Origin: Butyrivibrio hungatei DSM 14810
Lineage (GTDB): Bacteria; Bacillota; Clostridia; Lachnospirales; Lachnospiraceae
Length of the DNA: 64,000 nt
NCBI RefSeq assembly: GCF_900143205.1
Contig: NZ_FRDH01000003.1
Span: forward strand, 1-64,000
Direction: 5' to 3'
Positions 43,996 through 51,278 of this stretch are shown here, one piece after another; positions within the stretch are counted from its first letter, which is position 1, and each line of letters opens with the position of its first letter. Position numbers and translations under genes: made by a program. A model generated the notes under the pieces. That model worked only from the letters and a program-made list of their open reading frames with translations, did not search any database and had not been told where the DNA came from.

Positions 43996-44331
43996 TTATT
44001 CACCACATTCCAAAACTCCCTCCAGTGTTGTAGGTATCACCTTGGAACGCTTTGCTACGGAAATATCTGCACGAACGTCATCGTTTATCTTTTTACCGCA
44101 TACCACCAGAAATCTGGCACGTTTTAAAAGGTCCTCAGACATCTCTCTGCGCTTCTTTTCTCCATCAGGATCATCCTCTGAAATAATCCCGCTAAATGCT
44201 AGTACCGGGCAAAGAGGAAGATATCCTGCTTTTACCAACTCGCTGCAATACTTTCTTGCCTGATCTTCCGCATCCACGCGGTTCTTGCTCCATGCTGCTG
44301 TAACATAAGCTCTCGGTATTGTTCTACTCAT
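43996..44331 (-). CDS. DUF4406/DUF7768-like nucleotide-binding fold protein
   Basis: 111 residues from the ATG at 44331, which follows AAGGAGGATGAG. The protein starts R-A-Y-V-T-A-A-W-S and contains C-P-V-L-A-F-S-G-I-I and R-A-R-F-L-V-V-C-G, a Rossmann-like layout of the nucleoside deoxyribosyltransferase-related group common on ICEs. The catalytic function is not established. It is distant from the similar-fold protein at 11482. Confidence 0.65.
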   Translation of the reverse strand: MSRTIPRAYVTAAWSKNRVDAEDQARKYCSELVKAGYLPLCPVLAFSGIISEDDPDGEKKRREMSEDLLKRARFLVVCGKKINDDVRADISVAKRSKVIPTTLEGVLECGE

Positions 44332-44341
44332 CTCATCCTCC

Positions 44342-44752
44342 TTAGTTTGTCTTAAAAGCGGTGTAACAACGCTCATCAACAGTAATGACTGTCCTCCGAC
44401 TTTCCATCTCCTTTAAGGCAGCCTTATAATCCTCATCATGAAGAAGTTCAATGCCATATTCAGTCAGCTTAAAAACTATCATTGCTCCTCTGATATACTC
44501 ATTTTCCTGAAGTTTAACGATTCTACCTTTATAGAAAAAAGCCACAAATGGCGTTCCGCTTATTAATGCGCAGTCCATATGTCCGGAAAGACATTCCAAA
44601 ACATCCATGACCTTCAAAAGATCTGCTTTTCTTGCCTGCATGTTTGGACCTATGATCAGAGCTCCTATTCCATCCAGGTTGATTGTTCCAATCTCAAAAA
44701 GCTTGCCGGTGCTTTCAAAATCAGGGTTAATCCCTATACAAAATGCTTCCAA
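44342..44752 (-). CDS. Uncharacterised ICE protein, paralogue A
   Basis: 136 residues with alternating strands and helices. It ends V-D-E-R-C-Y-T-A-F-K. The neighbour at 44766 ends V-D-G-E-R-Y-S-A-L, and both share a Y-I-R-G/Y-L-I-G plus hydrophobic strand region in the middle, so they look like a tandem pair. No family recognised. The 3' end runs 14 bp from the next gene in the transfer operon. Confidence 0.55.
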   Translation of the reverse strand: MEAFCIGINPDFESTGKLFEIGTINLDGIGALIIGPNMQARKADLLKVMDVLECLSGHMDCALISGTPFVAFFYKGRIVKLQENEYIRGAMIVFKLTEYGIELLHDEDYKAALKEMESRRTVITVDERCYTAFKTN

Positions 44753-44765
44753 CTTCTATCCCTCC

Positions 44766-45182
44766 TTAATCCACACAAAGCGCACTGTAACGCTCACCAT
44801 CTACTATCAGGTCTGCACAATAATCTGAAAGGGTCTTTTTGACACATTCGACATCGCCTTCTCCCAATCTGGAATAAGCTCCCGTACCATCAGTGGAAAT
44901 CTCTACCAGCAAGAAACTGCCTATCAGGTATTTGCAGTCATCCACTTCAATCAGTTTTGATTTGTCATAATAGATCATGAAGTCCTTAACAATAAGAAGC
45001 CCCAGTCTATCGTCCTTACCAAGCTCATCAGTGTATGCATCAAACTGTTTTTCCGAGATAAACCTATGCTCTGCATTTGTTCCGATGACTACATACTTTC
45101 CTGATGTAGCCACCATAGTATCTACCTTTCCTACAATTCCATCCTTTGTAGGATCTAATGTTATTGAGATAATATCTCCCAT
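44766..45182 (-). CDS. Uncharacterised ICE protein, paralogue B
   Basis: 138 residues, beginning M-G-D-I-I-S-I-T-L-D-P-T-K-D and ending G-E-R-Y-S-A-L-C-V-D. Same predicted layout as the neighbouring 136-residue protein. A GGAGG site precedes the ATG, 15 bp after repA. Function unknown; it may serve replication or transfer regulation because of its place between repA and pcfB. Confidence 0.55.
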   Translation of the reverse strand: MGDIISITLDPTKDGIVGKVDTMVATSGKYVVIGTNAEHRFISEKQFDAYTDELGKDDRLGLLIVKDFMIYYDKSKLIEVDDCKYLIGSFLLVEISTDGTGAYSRLGEGDVECVKKTLSDYCADLIVDGERYSALCVD

Positions 45183-45197
45183 TTTTCTTTTCCTCCG

Positions 45198-46085
45198 TTA
45201 AATACGTCCCTCAGCCATGTCATTGTTGACCATAGCCTGGTAATAACTGTTTATAGTAAGTGGTGCATTATAAATAGCAGCCAAGAGATATTGCTTGATG
45301 TTTCTAACTTTTACTGGATTATGCTGCATACAGTCCATGACATACTCAATATGTGATGAATTAAGCTTCAAAAACTGCGACTTCACTATGCCGACAGGCT
45401 TATCATCACCAGCAATCCGGATAGTTTTCCTCTTGGAGCAGATCACATCCAGCATCATATCCATAATTGCTTCAAGTGTTTCCTTTTCAAATGGATACCT
45501 CTCGTAAAGAATTTCCATACTAAGCTGTTCCATAAGATATTCACGATATGCGTTTCTCTCATCCATATCCTTATCCATATCGTTATCCACATTATTCCCT
45601 GATAAGATAGGATTGTTATTACTAATATCAGTATTATTAATCTCAGTATTATTAGAGGATGATTCACATACTTCTAGAGGTATGTCAGACATACTACCCT
45701 GAGTATGTTTCTCATACTTCTTGGAATATGAACCACATACCACTATGAAGTTCTTCACATAAATCCTGGTGGGTTTACCCTGGCCCTGCTTTACTCTCTC
45801 AATCAGACCTATTCTTTCAAGCTCATCGAGAAGTTTGCAGGATTTCTGATGACATCTGCCAATGGATTTCTCAATACTGGAGATTGTCATGTAGACGAAG
45901 ATCCTGCCCTGCTCATCAATCCATTTGTTTCTGGCTGATAAAGATACCCGGTCCAAAAGTATCCCGTAGAGGATCTTGGCATCTGAGGACAGGCATCTGA
46001 ATCTATCATCTGTAAAAAACACTTTCGGAGTTCGGTAAAAGCTGTAACTCTCTGACTGCTCGTTGTAAAAGTAGTCAAATTTCAT
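45198..46085 (-). CDS. RepA-like replication initiator
   Basis: 295 residues. The N-terminal 110 residues form a RepA_N-type winged helix (Y-R-T-P-K-V-F-F-T-D-D-R-F, S-S-D-A-K-I-L-Y-G-I-L-L-D-R, I-S-S-I-E-K-S-I-G-R-C-H). An Asn/Asp-rich linker follows (about 140-175), and the C-terminal domain resembles DUF6017. Such initiators allow circular ICE replication before transfer. The stop is 15 bp from paralogue B. Confidence 0.88.
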   Translation of the reverse strand: MKFDYFYNEQSESYSFYRTPKVFFTDDRFRCLSSDAKILYGILLDRVSLSARNKWIDEQGRIFVYMTISSIEKSIGRCHQKSCKLLDELERIGLIERVKQGQGKPTRIYVKNFIVVCGSYSKKYEKHTQGSMSDIPLEVCESSSNNTEINNTDISNNNPILSGNNVDNDMDKDMDERNAYREYLMEQLSMEILYERYPFEKETLEAIMDMMLDVICSKRKTIRIAGDDKPVGIVKSQFLKLNSSHIEYVMDCMQHNPVKVRNIKQYLLAAIYNAPLTINSYYQAMVNNDMAEGRI

Positions 46086-46089
46086 AGCT

Positions 46090-46296
46090 TTATGCCTCCT
46101 GTGGAGTCACCCTTTTTACAGTTCTGTGTTCTGCCATTATTTTTGCCATACAAGGCCAGCAAAACGCTCTGCCATAGCCATATGGGCACTCATTCTTACA
46201 ATTCTTTGGATGAGCAACCGGCTCCTTCTGACCGATTACTGATCTTGTGACTGTTTTTGGTGCCCCGCCCATTCCGTTTACGACTGTTTTTGACAT
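46090..46296 (-). CDS. Small Cys-rich ICE protein
   Basis: 68 residues from the ATG at 46296 (AAAGGA eight bases upstream). Four Cys in N-C-K-N-E-C-P-Y-G-Y-G-R-A-F-C-W-P-C suggest a zinc-binding knuckle. N- and C-terminal parts are basic. It lies four bases before repA and has a copy of the GCATAAG hairpin in its leader. Function unknown. Confidence 0.6.
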   Translation of the reverse strand: MSKTVVNGMGGAPKTVTRSVIGQKEPVAHPKNCKNECPYGYGRAFCWPCMAKIMAEHRTVKRVTPQEA

Positions 46297-46312
46297 ATTC
46301 TTATCCTTTCCG

Positions 46313-46363
46313 GGCATAAGAAAAGCGCCAAACCGGAGATTCACTCTCAGCCTGACGCTTTTA
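46313..46363 (-). repeat. GCATAAG leader hairpin, copy B
   Basis: Minus strand: TAAAAGCGTCAGG, 16 bases, then TTTGGCGCTTTTCTTATGCC, ending 17 bases before the ATG of the Cys-rich gene. The stem CGCTTTT/AAAAGCG with TTCTT makes it terminator-like. Closely related to copy C (47546-47600) and to copy A. Confidence 0.6.
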
Positions 46364-46404
46364 GCCCACCAGCTATTGTTTATTTTTTGTTGAAATCTGA
46401 AGGA

Positions 46405-47484
46405 TCAGATTGCCTCTCCGCCCTTCGATTTAGCTGCCTTTTCAACTGCTTCCTTCTTTGGCGCTTTAGCAACCTCTTCCTTTTTTGCTTTCAGTTCACC
46501 GATCACGGAGCCTTTCTCCTCCTTATCGATGTCCTGGCCTTCACGCTCTGCCTGACGTTCCACAAACTTTTCACCAAGCTCAAAGATCTTAGCCTGGGAA
46601 TCGTAGTGGTAAACGTTGTCTGTAAGCTTATCAGCAGGAGCAACCTGAGTTGCATTTACTTCCTTTACCATATTCTCAAGATCTGAAAGTCCCATCTTTC
46701 CATTGTCAGGAACAATGAGAATTTCATGGATGCTCGAAGGTAAGATATAGAAGTCACCACCTACTCTTTCAGCAGCCTGATCCATGAAGTCCTGATAAGC
46801 AAGAACTCCGGCACCGTGAACCTTATCAGGTACAGATGCTACAAAGATCTGTTCATCCTCAGGTCTTACAGGATAGAGCCCCATCATTTCAGCCTGCTCA
46901 ACTCCCATCATCTCAGCAAGAACTTCGCCCATGCCCTTGATCTCAGCAGGCTTGATACGAGGTGCATTCTCCAGAGCATCTGCATGAAGCTGCTCAGGTG
47001 TAACCCCCATGTTCTCAATCATCTGATTAGTAGCAAGGATTGAAGCTCTGCCCTCATCATCAGAATTAAGAACAAATCTGTAAACAACAGCCATGTCTTC
47101 AATGTTCTGATGTGGAACATTTTCAAGCATCTCCTTATTAGTTTCAGCAGAAACAACCTCCATGACCAGCTTATCTTTCATCTGATCATAGTCTGTAAGA
47201 GAAGCTACGTCGATCTGAGGCTGATTGAGAAAGCCATCTGAAATAGCCTTCACAGCTTTATCTACCACATCATCATAGGAGATGCCGTCCTGCGTTGCTC
47301 CGTAGAACTTGTCGATTCCGATGTTCACTCCGATGTTGCTGCCCTCAGGCTTAACCGTCATAGCCTCATAGCTCTCATTGAGCTTGTTTACTGTGTTTAC
47401 AGTGATGTCAACTTCAGTTCCCAGCTCGTAAAGCTTTTCCTTTACATCTTCAACGAACTGCTCTTTGAAATTTTCATAATCCAT
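46405..47484 (-). CDS. DUF5688 family ICE protein
   Basis: 359 residues from the ATG at 47484 (M-D-Y-E-N-F-K-E-Q-F); the longer frame crosses the leader hairpin. It contains the DUF5688 pattern: G-V-N-I-G-I-D-K-F-Y, V-P-H-Q-N-I-E-D-M-A-V-V-Y-R, and L-P-S-S-I-H-E-I-L-I-V-P-D. The C-terminal tail is Lys/Glu-rich. These proteins are common on Lachnospiraceae conjugative elements but have no known function. AAAGGA lies 11 bases upstream. Confidence 0.8.
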   Translation of the reverse strand: MDYENFKEQFVEDVKEKLYELGTEVDITVNTVNKLNESYEAMTVKPEGSNIGVNIGIDKFYGATQDGISYDDVVDKAVKAISDGFLNQPQIDVASLTDYDQMKDKLVMEVVSAETNKEMLENVPHQNIEDMAVVYRFVLNSDDEGRASILATNQMIENMGVTPEQLHADALENAPRIKPAEIKGMGEVLAEMMGVEQAEMMGLYPVRPEDEQIFVASVPDKVHGAGVLAYQDFMDQAAERVGGDFYILPSSIHEILIVPDNGKMGLSDLENMVKEVNATQVAPADKLTDNVYHYDSQAKIFELGEKFVERQAEREGQDIDKEEKGSVIGELKAKKEEVAKAPKKEAVEKAAKSKGGEAI

Positions 47485-47545
47485 AAGTGTGTTTTTCCTT
47501 TCTGTTTGCGATTGGCCTTGGATCGTCATCCGCTGGCTGGTTACA

Positions 47546-47600
47546 GGCATAAGAAAAGCGCCAGACCTATGACTTATTAAATCTAGGCTGACGCTTAAAA
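47546..47600 (-). repeat. GCATAAG leader hairpin, copy C
   Basis: Minus strand: AAGCGTCAGCCTAGA, about 17 bases, then GTCTGGCGCTTTTCTTATGCC, 60 bases upstream of the DUF5688 start. It shares both arms and trailer with copy B; the loop sequences differ. Confidence 0.6.
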
Positions 47601-47708
47601 TACCTTTATTCTTTTGCAAAAGAAAATGGGCTTTGCAACCGGTGCTGTGTTCCGTTCGCTTGACCCATTGTAAATATAACACGTCCAAAATCCATTGAAA
47701 AGATGCAC

Positions 47709-47752
47709 CAATGGGGAACTTTTGGGGCACCGATGGGGAAATTATGGGGCAC
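47709..47752. repeat. Two tandem 22-bp repeats (iteron-like)
   Basis: Units 47709-47730 and 47731-47752 share ATGGGGAA-TT-TGGGGCAC with three differences. They lie upstream of the DUF5688 leader and after the membrane protein gene. They could be iterons or protein-binding sites. Confidence 0.5.
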
Positions 47753-47766
47753 AGACAGGCAAAGGA

Positions 47767-48069
47767 TTATCTCGATAGCATAAATGTGGCTAAAGAGTTC
47801 CTTCCAACATCTAATAATGATGAAACAAATGCTGCCAATATAACTACAAGATATCCCATAGCAAGTATAATTCCGAATAATACAGCTGCAAGCCAGGACT
47901 TAGTAAAAAGTGCAAGAAGGATACAGATGCCAACAAGTTTCATCGGAAGACCTGCTACATTCTCATAACCGCTTGCTACTATCGTGATCATCAGGCTTAG
48001 TAAGCTCATTACAATTATCATTGGAAGAATTATCGGTGCCAATAGGATTTTTACTAATACTCTACTCAT
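47767..48069 (-). CDS. Small ICE membrane protein
   Basis: 100 residues from the ATG at 48069 (GGGAGG eight bases upstream), overlapping the XRE stop. It has about three membrane helices, including I-I-L-P-M-I-I-V-M-S-L-L-S and F-G-I-I-L-A-M-G-Y-L-V-V-I. Small Cys-free proteins of this type follow the regulator gene in several CTn elements. Function unknown. Confidence 0.7.
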   Translation of the reverse strand: MSRVLVKILLAPIILPMIIVMSLLSLMITIVASGYENVAGLPMKLVGICILLALFTKSWLAAVLFGIILAMGYLVVILAAFVSSLLDVGRNSLATFMLSR

Positions 48070-48070
48070 A

Positions 48071-48343
48071 TCAGATCCTCCCTTCGCGTTTTTCATTTGC
48101 TACCTTATAGGCAATCAAACGAAGTACATAGTCAGGCATCTGTCTACGTCCAAGCTCCCACTCCTGCATAGTTCTATAAGGAACTCCAAGCCACTTGGCA
48201 AATTCTGTACGATTCATACCTGACTGTTCCCTGATTACTTTAAACATGTAAGCTGTCTTACGACGCTCAGCGTCTTTGTCATCCTTGTCAGTTCTTTCAA
48301 CTTCAATCTTGATGCCTTCTACATCATAAATATCTTTCTTCAT
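48071..48343 (-). CDS. XRE-type regulator at the head of the transfer operon
   Basis: 90 residues. The C-terminal 60 carry a Cro/C1 HTH typical of toxin-antitoxin and ICE regulators (E-F-A-K-W-L-G-V-P-Y-R-T-M-Q-E-W-E-L-G-R-R). The N-terminal 30 residues are highly charged. It is the first gene after the promoter at 48391-48419 and is flanked by two direct repeats that look like its operators. It is the likely master regulator of RepA and conjugation genes. Confidence 0.78.
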   Translation of the reverse strand: MKKDIYDVEGIKIEVERTDKDDKDAERRKTAYMFKVIREQSGMNRTEFAKWLGVPYRTMQEWELGRRQMPDYVLRLIAYKVANEKREGRI

Positions 48344-48358
48344 AGGCTACCTCCGTCA

Positions 48359-48419
48359 ATGTAGTCAATGCGTGTACTTGTCCACCCTCATTTTAATGTA
48401 GTCATTGCGTGCATGTCAA
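48359..48419 (-). promoter_or_regulatory. Transfer operon promoter with two operator repeats
   Basis: TTGACA (48419-48414), a 17-bp spacer and TTAAAA (48396-48391) on the minus strand. AATGTAGTCAATGCGTG (48359-48375) and AATGTAGTCATTGCGTG (48395-48411) differ at one base and are 36 bp apart. One copy covers the spacer, the other lies before the ATG. Confidence 0.65.
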
Positions 48420-48519
48420 TGCAAAAAATAAAGCTGACTGCCATAATCGACAATCAGCTTCTTTTACGGGATCTCTATCATGAAAATGTATCTCCCTTTT
48501 TACAAAAGTGTTTCTATAT

Positions 48520-48539
48520 GCACAAACTTGAAGTTGTGC
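48520..48539 (-). terminator. Hairpin after the first MATE gene
   Basis: GCACAA-CTT pairs with AAG-TTTGTGC (one bulge) 30 bases beyond the MATE stop. The tract after the stem is only moderately T-rich. The intervening bases TTGTGCGATTAACTTC recur downstream of the CPBP gene at 1305-1320. Confidence 0.45.
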
Positions 48540-48568
48540 GATTAACTTCTGATTATCGACGATGCAAA

Positions 48569-49975
48569 TCAAGCCACTTGTGCTTCTTTAGCGTCATCTT
48601 CATCGCTGTTGATTTTGGAGTCAAGCTCTTTTACAACATTTATGGACATCAGAACAACAGCTACTGTAGTTACTATGTCCGCTACAGGAGCTGATAAAAG
48701 AGCTCCTTCTACGCCAAAGAACATAGGAAGAAAAATGGCAAGCGGAACACTTAATACAAAGTCCCTGAGTAATGATAGTCCCATAGCCATTACTGGCTTT
48801 CCAAGAGACTGAAGGAAAACACTAGTAGACTTCTGAATACATGTCAGAATGATCATTGAAAGGAAAATCCTGAATGAAAGAACCGCAAATTCATTATAAA
48901 GACCGTCCTCACTTCCAAATATTGATGTAATCTGAAGAGGGAAAAGCTCAAATAAAAGCACTGAAACCAGCCCTACAATTGCTTCAGCTTTGAGGATTGT
49001 TGTAAACAGCTCTTTTACCCTTCTGTATTCTCCTGCTCCATAGTTGTAGCCAACGATAGGCTGAGAACCTGCGGCAATTCCGATACATACCGATACTACT
49101 ATCTGGAATACCTTCATAACAATTCCTACTACTGTAAGTGGGATATCAGCGCCATACTTACTCATTGCTCCATATTTAACAAGAACATTGTTCATTACAC
49201 CCATGATTACCACAATAGAGAGTTGTGTTAAGAAACTGCTTATTCCAAGAGGGACAAACTTACCTATTACGACCATATCAGGAGTCATGTTTTTTAAAGT
49301 GAGCTTAAAGGTCTTTGCCCTGAAGAGAATGTACACAATTCCGCAGATTGCTGTAACAATCTGACCTGCTATAGTCGCGATAGCAGCTCCCTTCATTCCC
49401 ATATGAAGGGCGAAAATTGCAACAGGGTCAAGAATCACATTGATGATGCATCCTGCAAGAGTAGTAATCATGGCAAATTTAGGGCTTCCATCAGCCCTGA
49501 TAATGGAATTAAGGCCATTACCGACAACAAAGAAAGGAATTCCCAAAATGATGTAATCAAAGTACTCATTTGCATATGGAAGGTTGTTCTCAGTAGCTCC
49601 AAACGCTGTAAGGATCTGTGACTTAAATACAGCAAAAAGAACTGCCATTATAACTCCGAATGCCACAAGAAGCATTACAACATTGCCCATGCTCTTATTT
49701 CCGGACTTCACATCTTTTTTACCCTGACAAAGACTAAGATATGCAGCAGCGCCATCCCCAAGCATCAGAGCAATCGCAAGTGATATAACTGTGATTGGAA
49801 AAACAACATTTGTTGCACCATTTCCAAGATATCCTACGCCTCTTCCAATGAAAATCTGGTCCACTATGTTATAAAGTGACGATACGAGCAGCGACATAAT
49901 GCAGGGAATTGAAAACTTGAGAAGAAGCTTTCCTATCCTCTCTTCTGCTAGATAGTTATTTGTGTTCTGATTCAT
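48569..49975 (-). CDS. MATE family multidrug efflux transporter
   Basis: 468 residues from the ATG at 49975 (AAGGAGG six bases upstream). Twelve predicted membrane helices, starting L-L-L-K-F-S-I-P-C-I-M-S-L-L-V-S-S-L-Y-N and including I-G-R-G-V-G-Y-L-G-N-G-A. It is related to the DinF/NorM-type clostridial MATE group exporting cationic drugs with Na+ or H+. The leader carries a terminator-like hairpin (49997-50038). It lies in the ICE cargo region, transcribed separately from the LacI/MATE pair. Confidence 0.9.
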   Translation of the reverse strand: MNQNTNNYLAEERIGKLLLKFSIPCIMSLLVSSLYNIVDQIFIGRGVGYLGNGATNVVFPITVISLAIALMLGDGAAAYLSLCQGKKDVKSGNKSMGNVVMLLVAFGVIMAVLFAVFKSQILTAFGATENNLPYANEYFDYIILGIPFFVVGNGLNSIIRADGSPKFAMITTLAGCIINVILDPVAIFALHMGMKGAAIATIAGQIVTAICGIVYILFRAKTFKLTLKNMTPDMVVIGKFVPLGISSFLTQLSIVVIMGVMNNVLVKYGAMSKYGADIPLTVVGIVMKVFQIVVSVCIGIAAGSQPIVGYNYGAGEYRRVKELFTTILKAEAIVGLVSVLLFELFPLQITSIFGSEDGLYNEFAVLSFRIFLSMIILTCIQKSTSVFLQSLGKPVMAMGLSLLRDFVLSVPLAIFLPMFFGVEGALLSAPVADIVTTVAVVLMSINVVKELDSKINSDEDDAKEAQVA

Positions 49976-49996
49976 TTTTACCTCCTTAAAATCCGT

Positions 49997-50038
49997 AAAA
50001 AAAGAACACGGTAAGCGAGTCTTCACTTACACGTGTTC
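49997..50038 (-). promoter_or_regulatory. Leader terminator/attenuator of the MATE gene
   Basis: On the minus strand GAACACG (50038-50032) pairs with CGTGTTC (50010-50004), with inner TAAG/CTTA pairing, followed by TTTTTTTAC directly before the AAGGAGG of the MATE gene. Upstream, 50040-50110 has GC-rich stems (GCCGCCC-AGC-GGGC and GGGTT-GTAACC) that could act as a sensor. No known riboswitch class is recognised with confidence. Confidence 0.55.
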
Positions 50039-50243
50039 GGTTACAACCCAGTATTCATAAATCGCCTGCCCGCTGGGCGGCATTCAATTACTCGGTTATG
50101 ATACAGATTTTTTTGAGCTCACGTAATAGTCAGATTTGACAAAAAAATTAGCTTTTTTGAAAATTCCATGCGCCAATAATCAGAGAACTCAACATTTATA
50201 AATTCGCCTGTTCTTTCATCTTCGGAAACTCTCTTTATTTCCG

Positions 50244-51269
50244 TTATTTTTCTCCTCCCGATTCACACAAGTTTCTAACACTTTCTCCCCACACGAGCTT
50301 AACAGGAACACACACGCTTTGGGAGAAGCTGCTATCCTGCAGCATCTTAAGAAGCAGTTCCATAGCCATCTTAGCCCTCAGTTCATTATTCTGGTACACA
50401 GATGTAAGCACGGGCACAACCCTTTGACAGTCACTGCTTCCGTCAAAGCCAACAACAGAAATATCCTCCGGAACGGATATTCCGCAGCTCTTTAAGAATA
50501 CCATAATGTCAATTGCATAGTAGTCGGAAACTGCGAATATGGCGGTATATTTCTTTATTTTCTCCAGATTCTTTTGGTAAAAGAGCTGTCTCTTTTCCCT
50601 GCTCATCGGAATCATAAGGAAGTCGGCATCCTTCCCGAGGCCACGATTAAGGCCGTTAAATCTGTCAAGGTCCATACATACGTTGTTATCAGAGATGCAC
50701 AGCACCTTCTTATGTCCATTCTTCTTAAGGTATTCCCCGACCTGTCTGCCGCCGTCAAAGTCATCTATGGTCACGTTGCTGATGCGGCCCTGCTCCTTCA
50801 TAAAGCCGTCGTAAACAACGAAGGGAATTCTTATGTGATCCCTCAGGTTCTTGTATTCATTCTCGCAAAAGCCGATTATGATAAGACCGTCCAGGTTCCA
50901 CATTGAAGAAAAGCGCACGGCATCCATGATCTCTTTCGCTTTTTTGAGCATCATGAAGTACCCTGCATTTTCTATTTCGTCGGATAAATAGTTAATGGCA
51001 GAACTGATAAAAGGGTCTTCTAAAACTCTTCCCTCATACTTTTCATGGTTGTTGACCACGACTCCGATAATCCTTGAATTGTTTCTGGCCAGGAGCGTAG
51101 CAGCCATGTTGGGAATATAGCCGCTTTCCTCTAGCTTTTGCTCGACCCTTTTGATCGTTGCATCGGATATCTTTTTGGTCTTGCCATGCAGTACATTTGA
51201 TACTGTGGCCGTGCTGACTCCAAGATCATTTGCAATATCTATGATCCTTACTTTGTTCTCATCCCACAT
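50244..51269 (-). CDS. LacI-family transcriptional regulator
   Basis: 341 residues. N-terminal LacI HTH (V-R-I-I-D-I-A-N-D-L-G-V-S-T-A-T-V-S-N-V-L) and hinge (Y-I-P-N-M-A-A-T-L-L-A), then a periplasmic-binding-protein-like domain (S-R-I-I-G-V-V-V-N-N and G-F-D-G-S-S-D). It begins nine bp after the second MATE gene in the same direction, so they form an operon and this protein probably controls it. The ligand is unknown. AAGGG lies six bases before the ATG. Confidence 0.88.
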   Translation of the reverse strand: MWDENKVRIIDIANDLGVSTATVSNVLHGKTKKISDATIKRVEQKLEESGYIPNMAATLLARNNSRIIGVVVNNHEKYEGRVLEDPFISSAINYLSDEIENAGYFMMLKKAKEIMDAVRFSSMWNLDGLIIIGFCENEYKNLRDHIRIPFVVYDGFMKEQGRISNVTIDDFDGGRQVGEYLKKNGHKKVLCISDNNVCMDLDRFNGLNRGLGKDADFLMIPMSREKRQLFYQKNLEKIKKYTAIFAVSDYYAIDIMVFLKSCGISVPEDISVVGFDGSSDCQRVVPVLTSVYQNNELRAKMAMELLLKMLQDSSFSQSVCVPVKLVWGESVRNLCESGGEK

Positions 51270-51278
51270 TATTTGCCC

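Noticed and set aside
47709..47752. CRISPR-like repeats
   Set aside because: Only two adjoining copies without spacers, and no cas genes in the window. No CRISPR array was seen anywhere.
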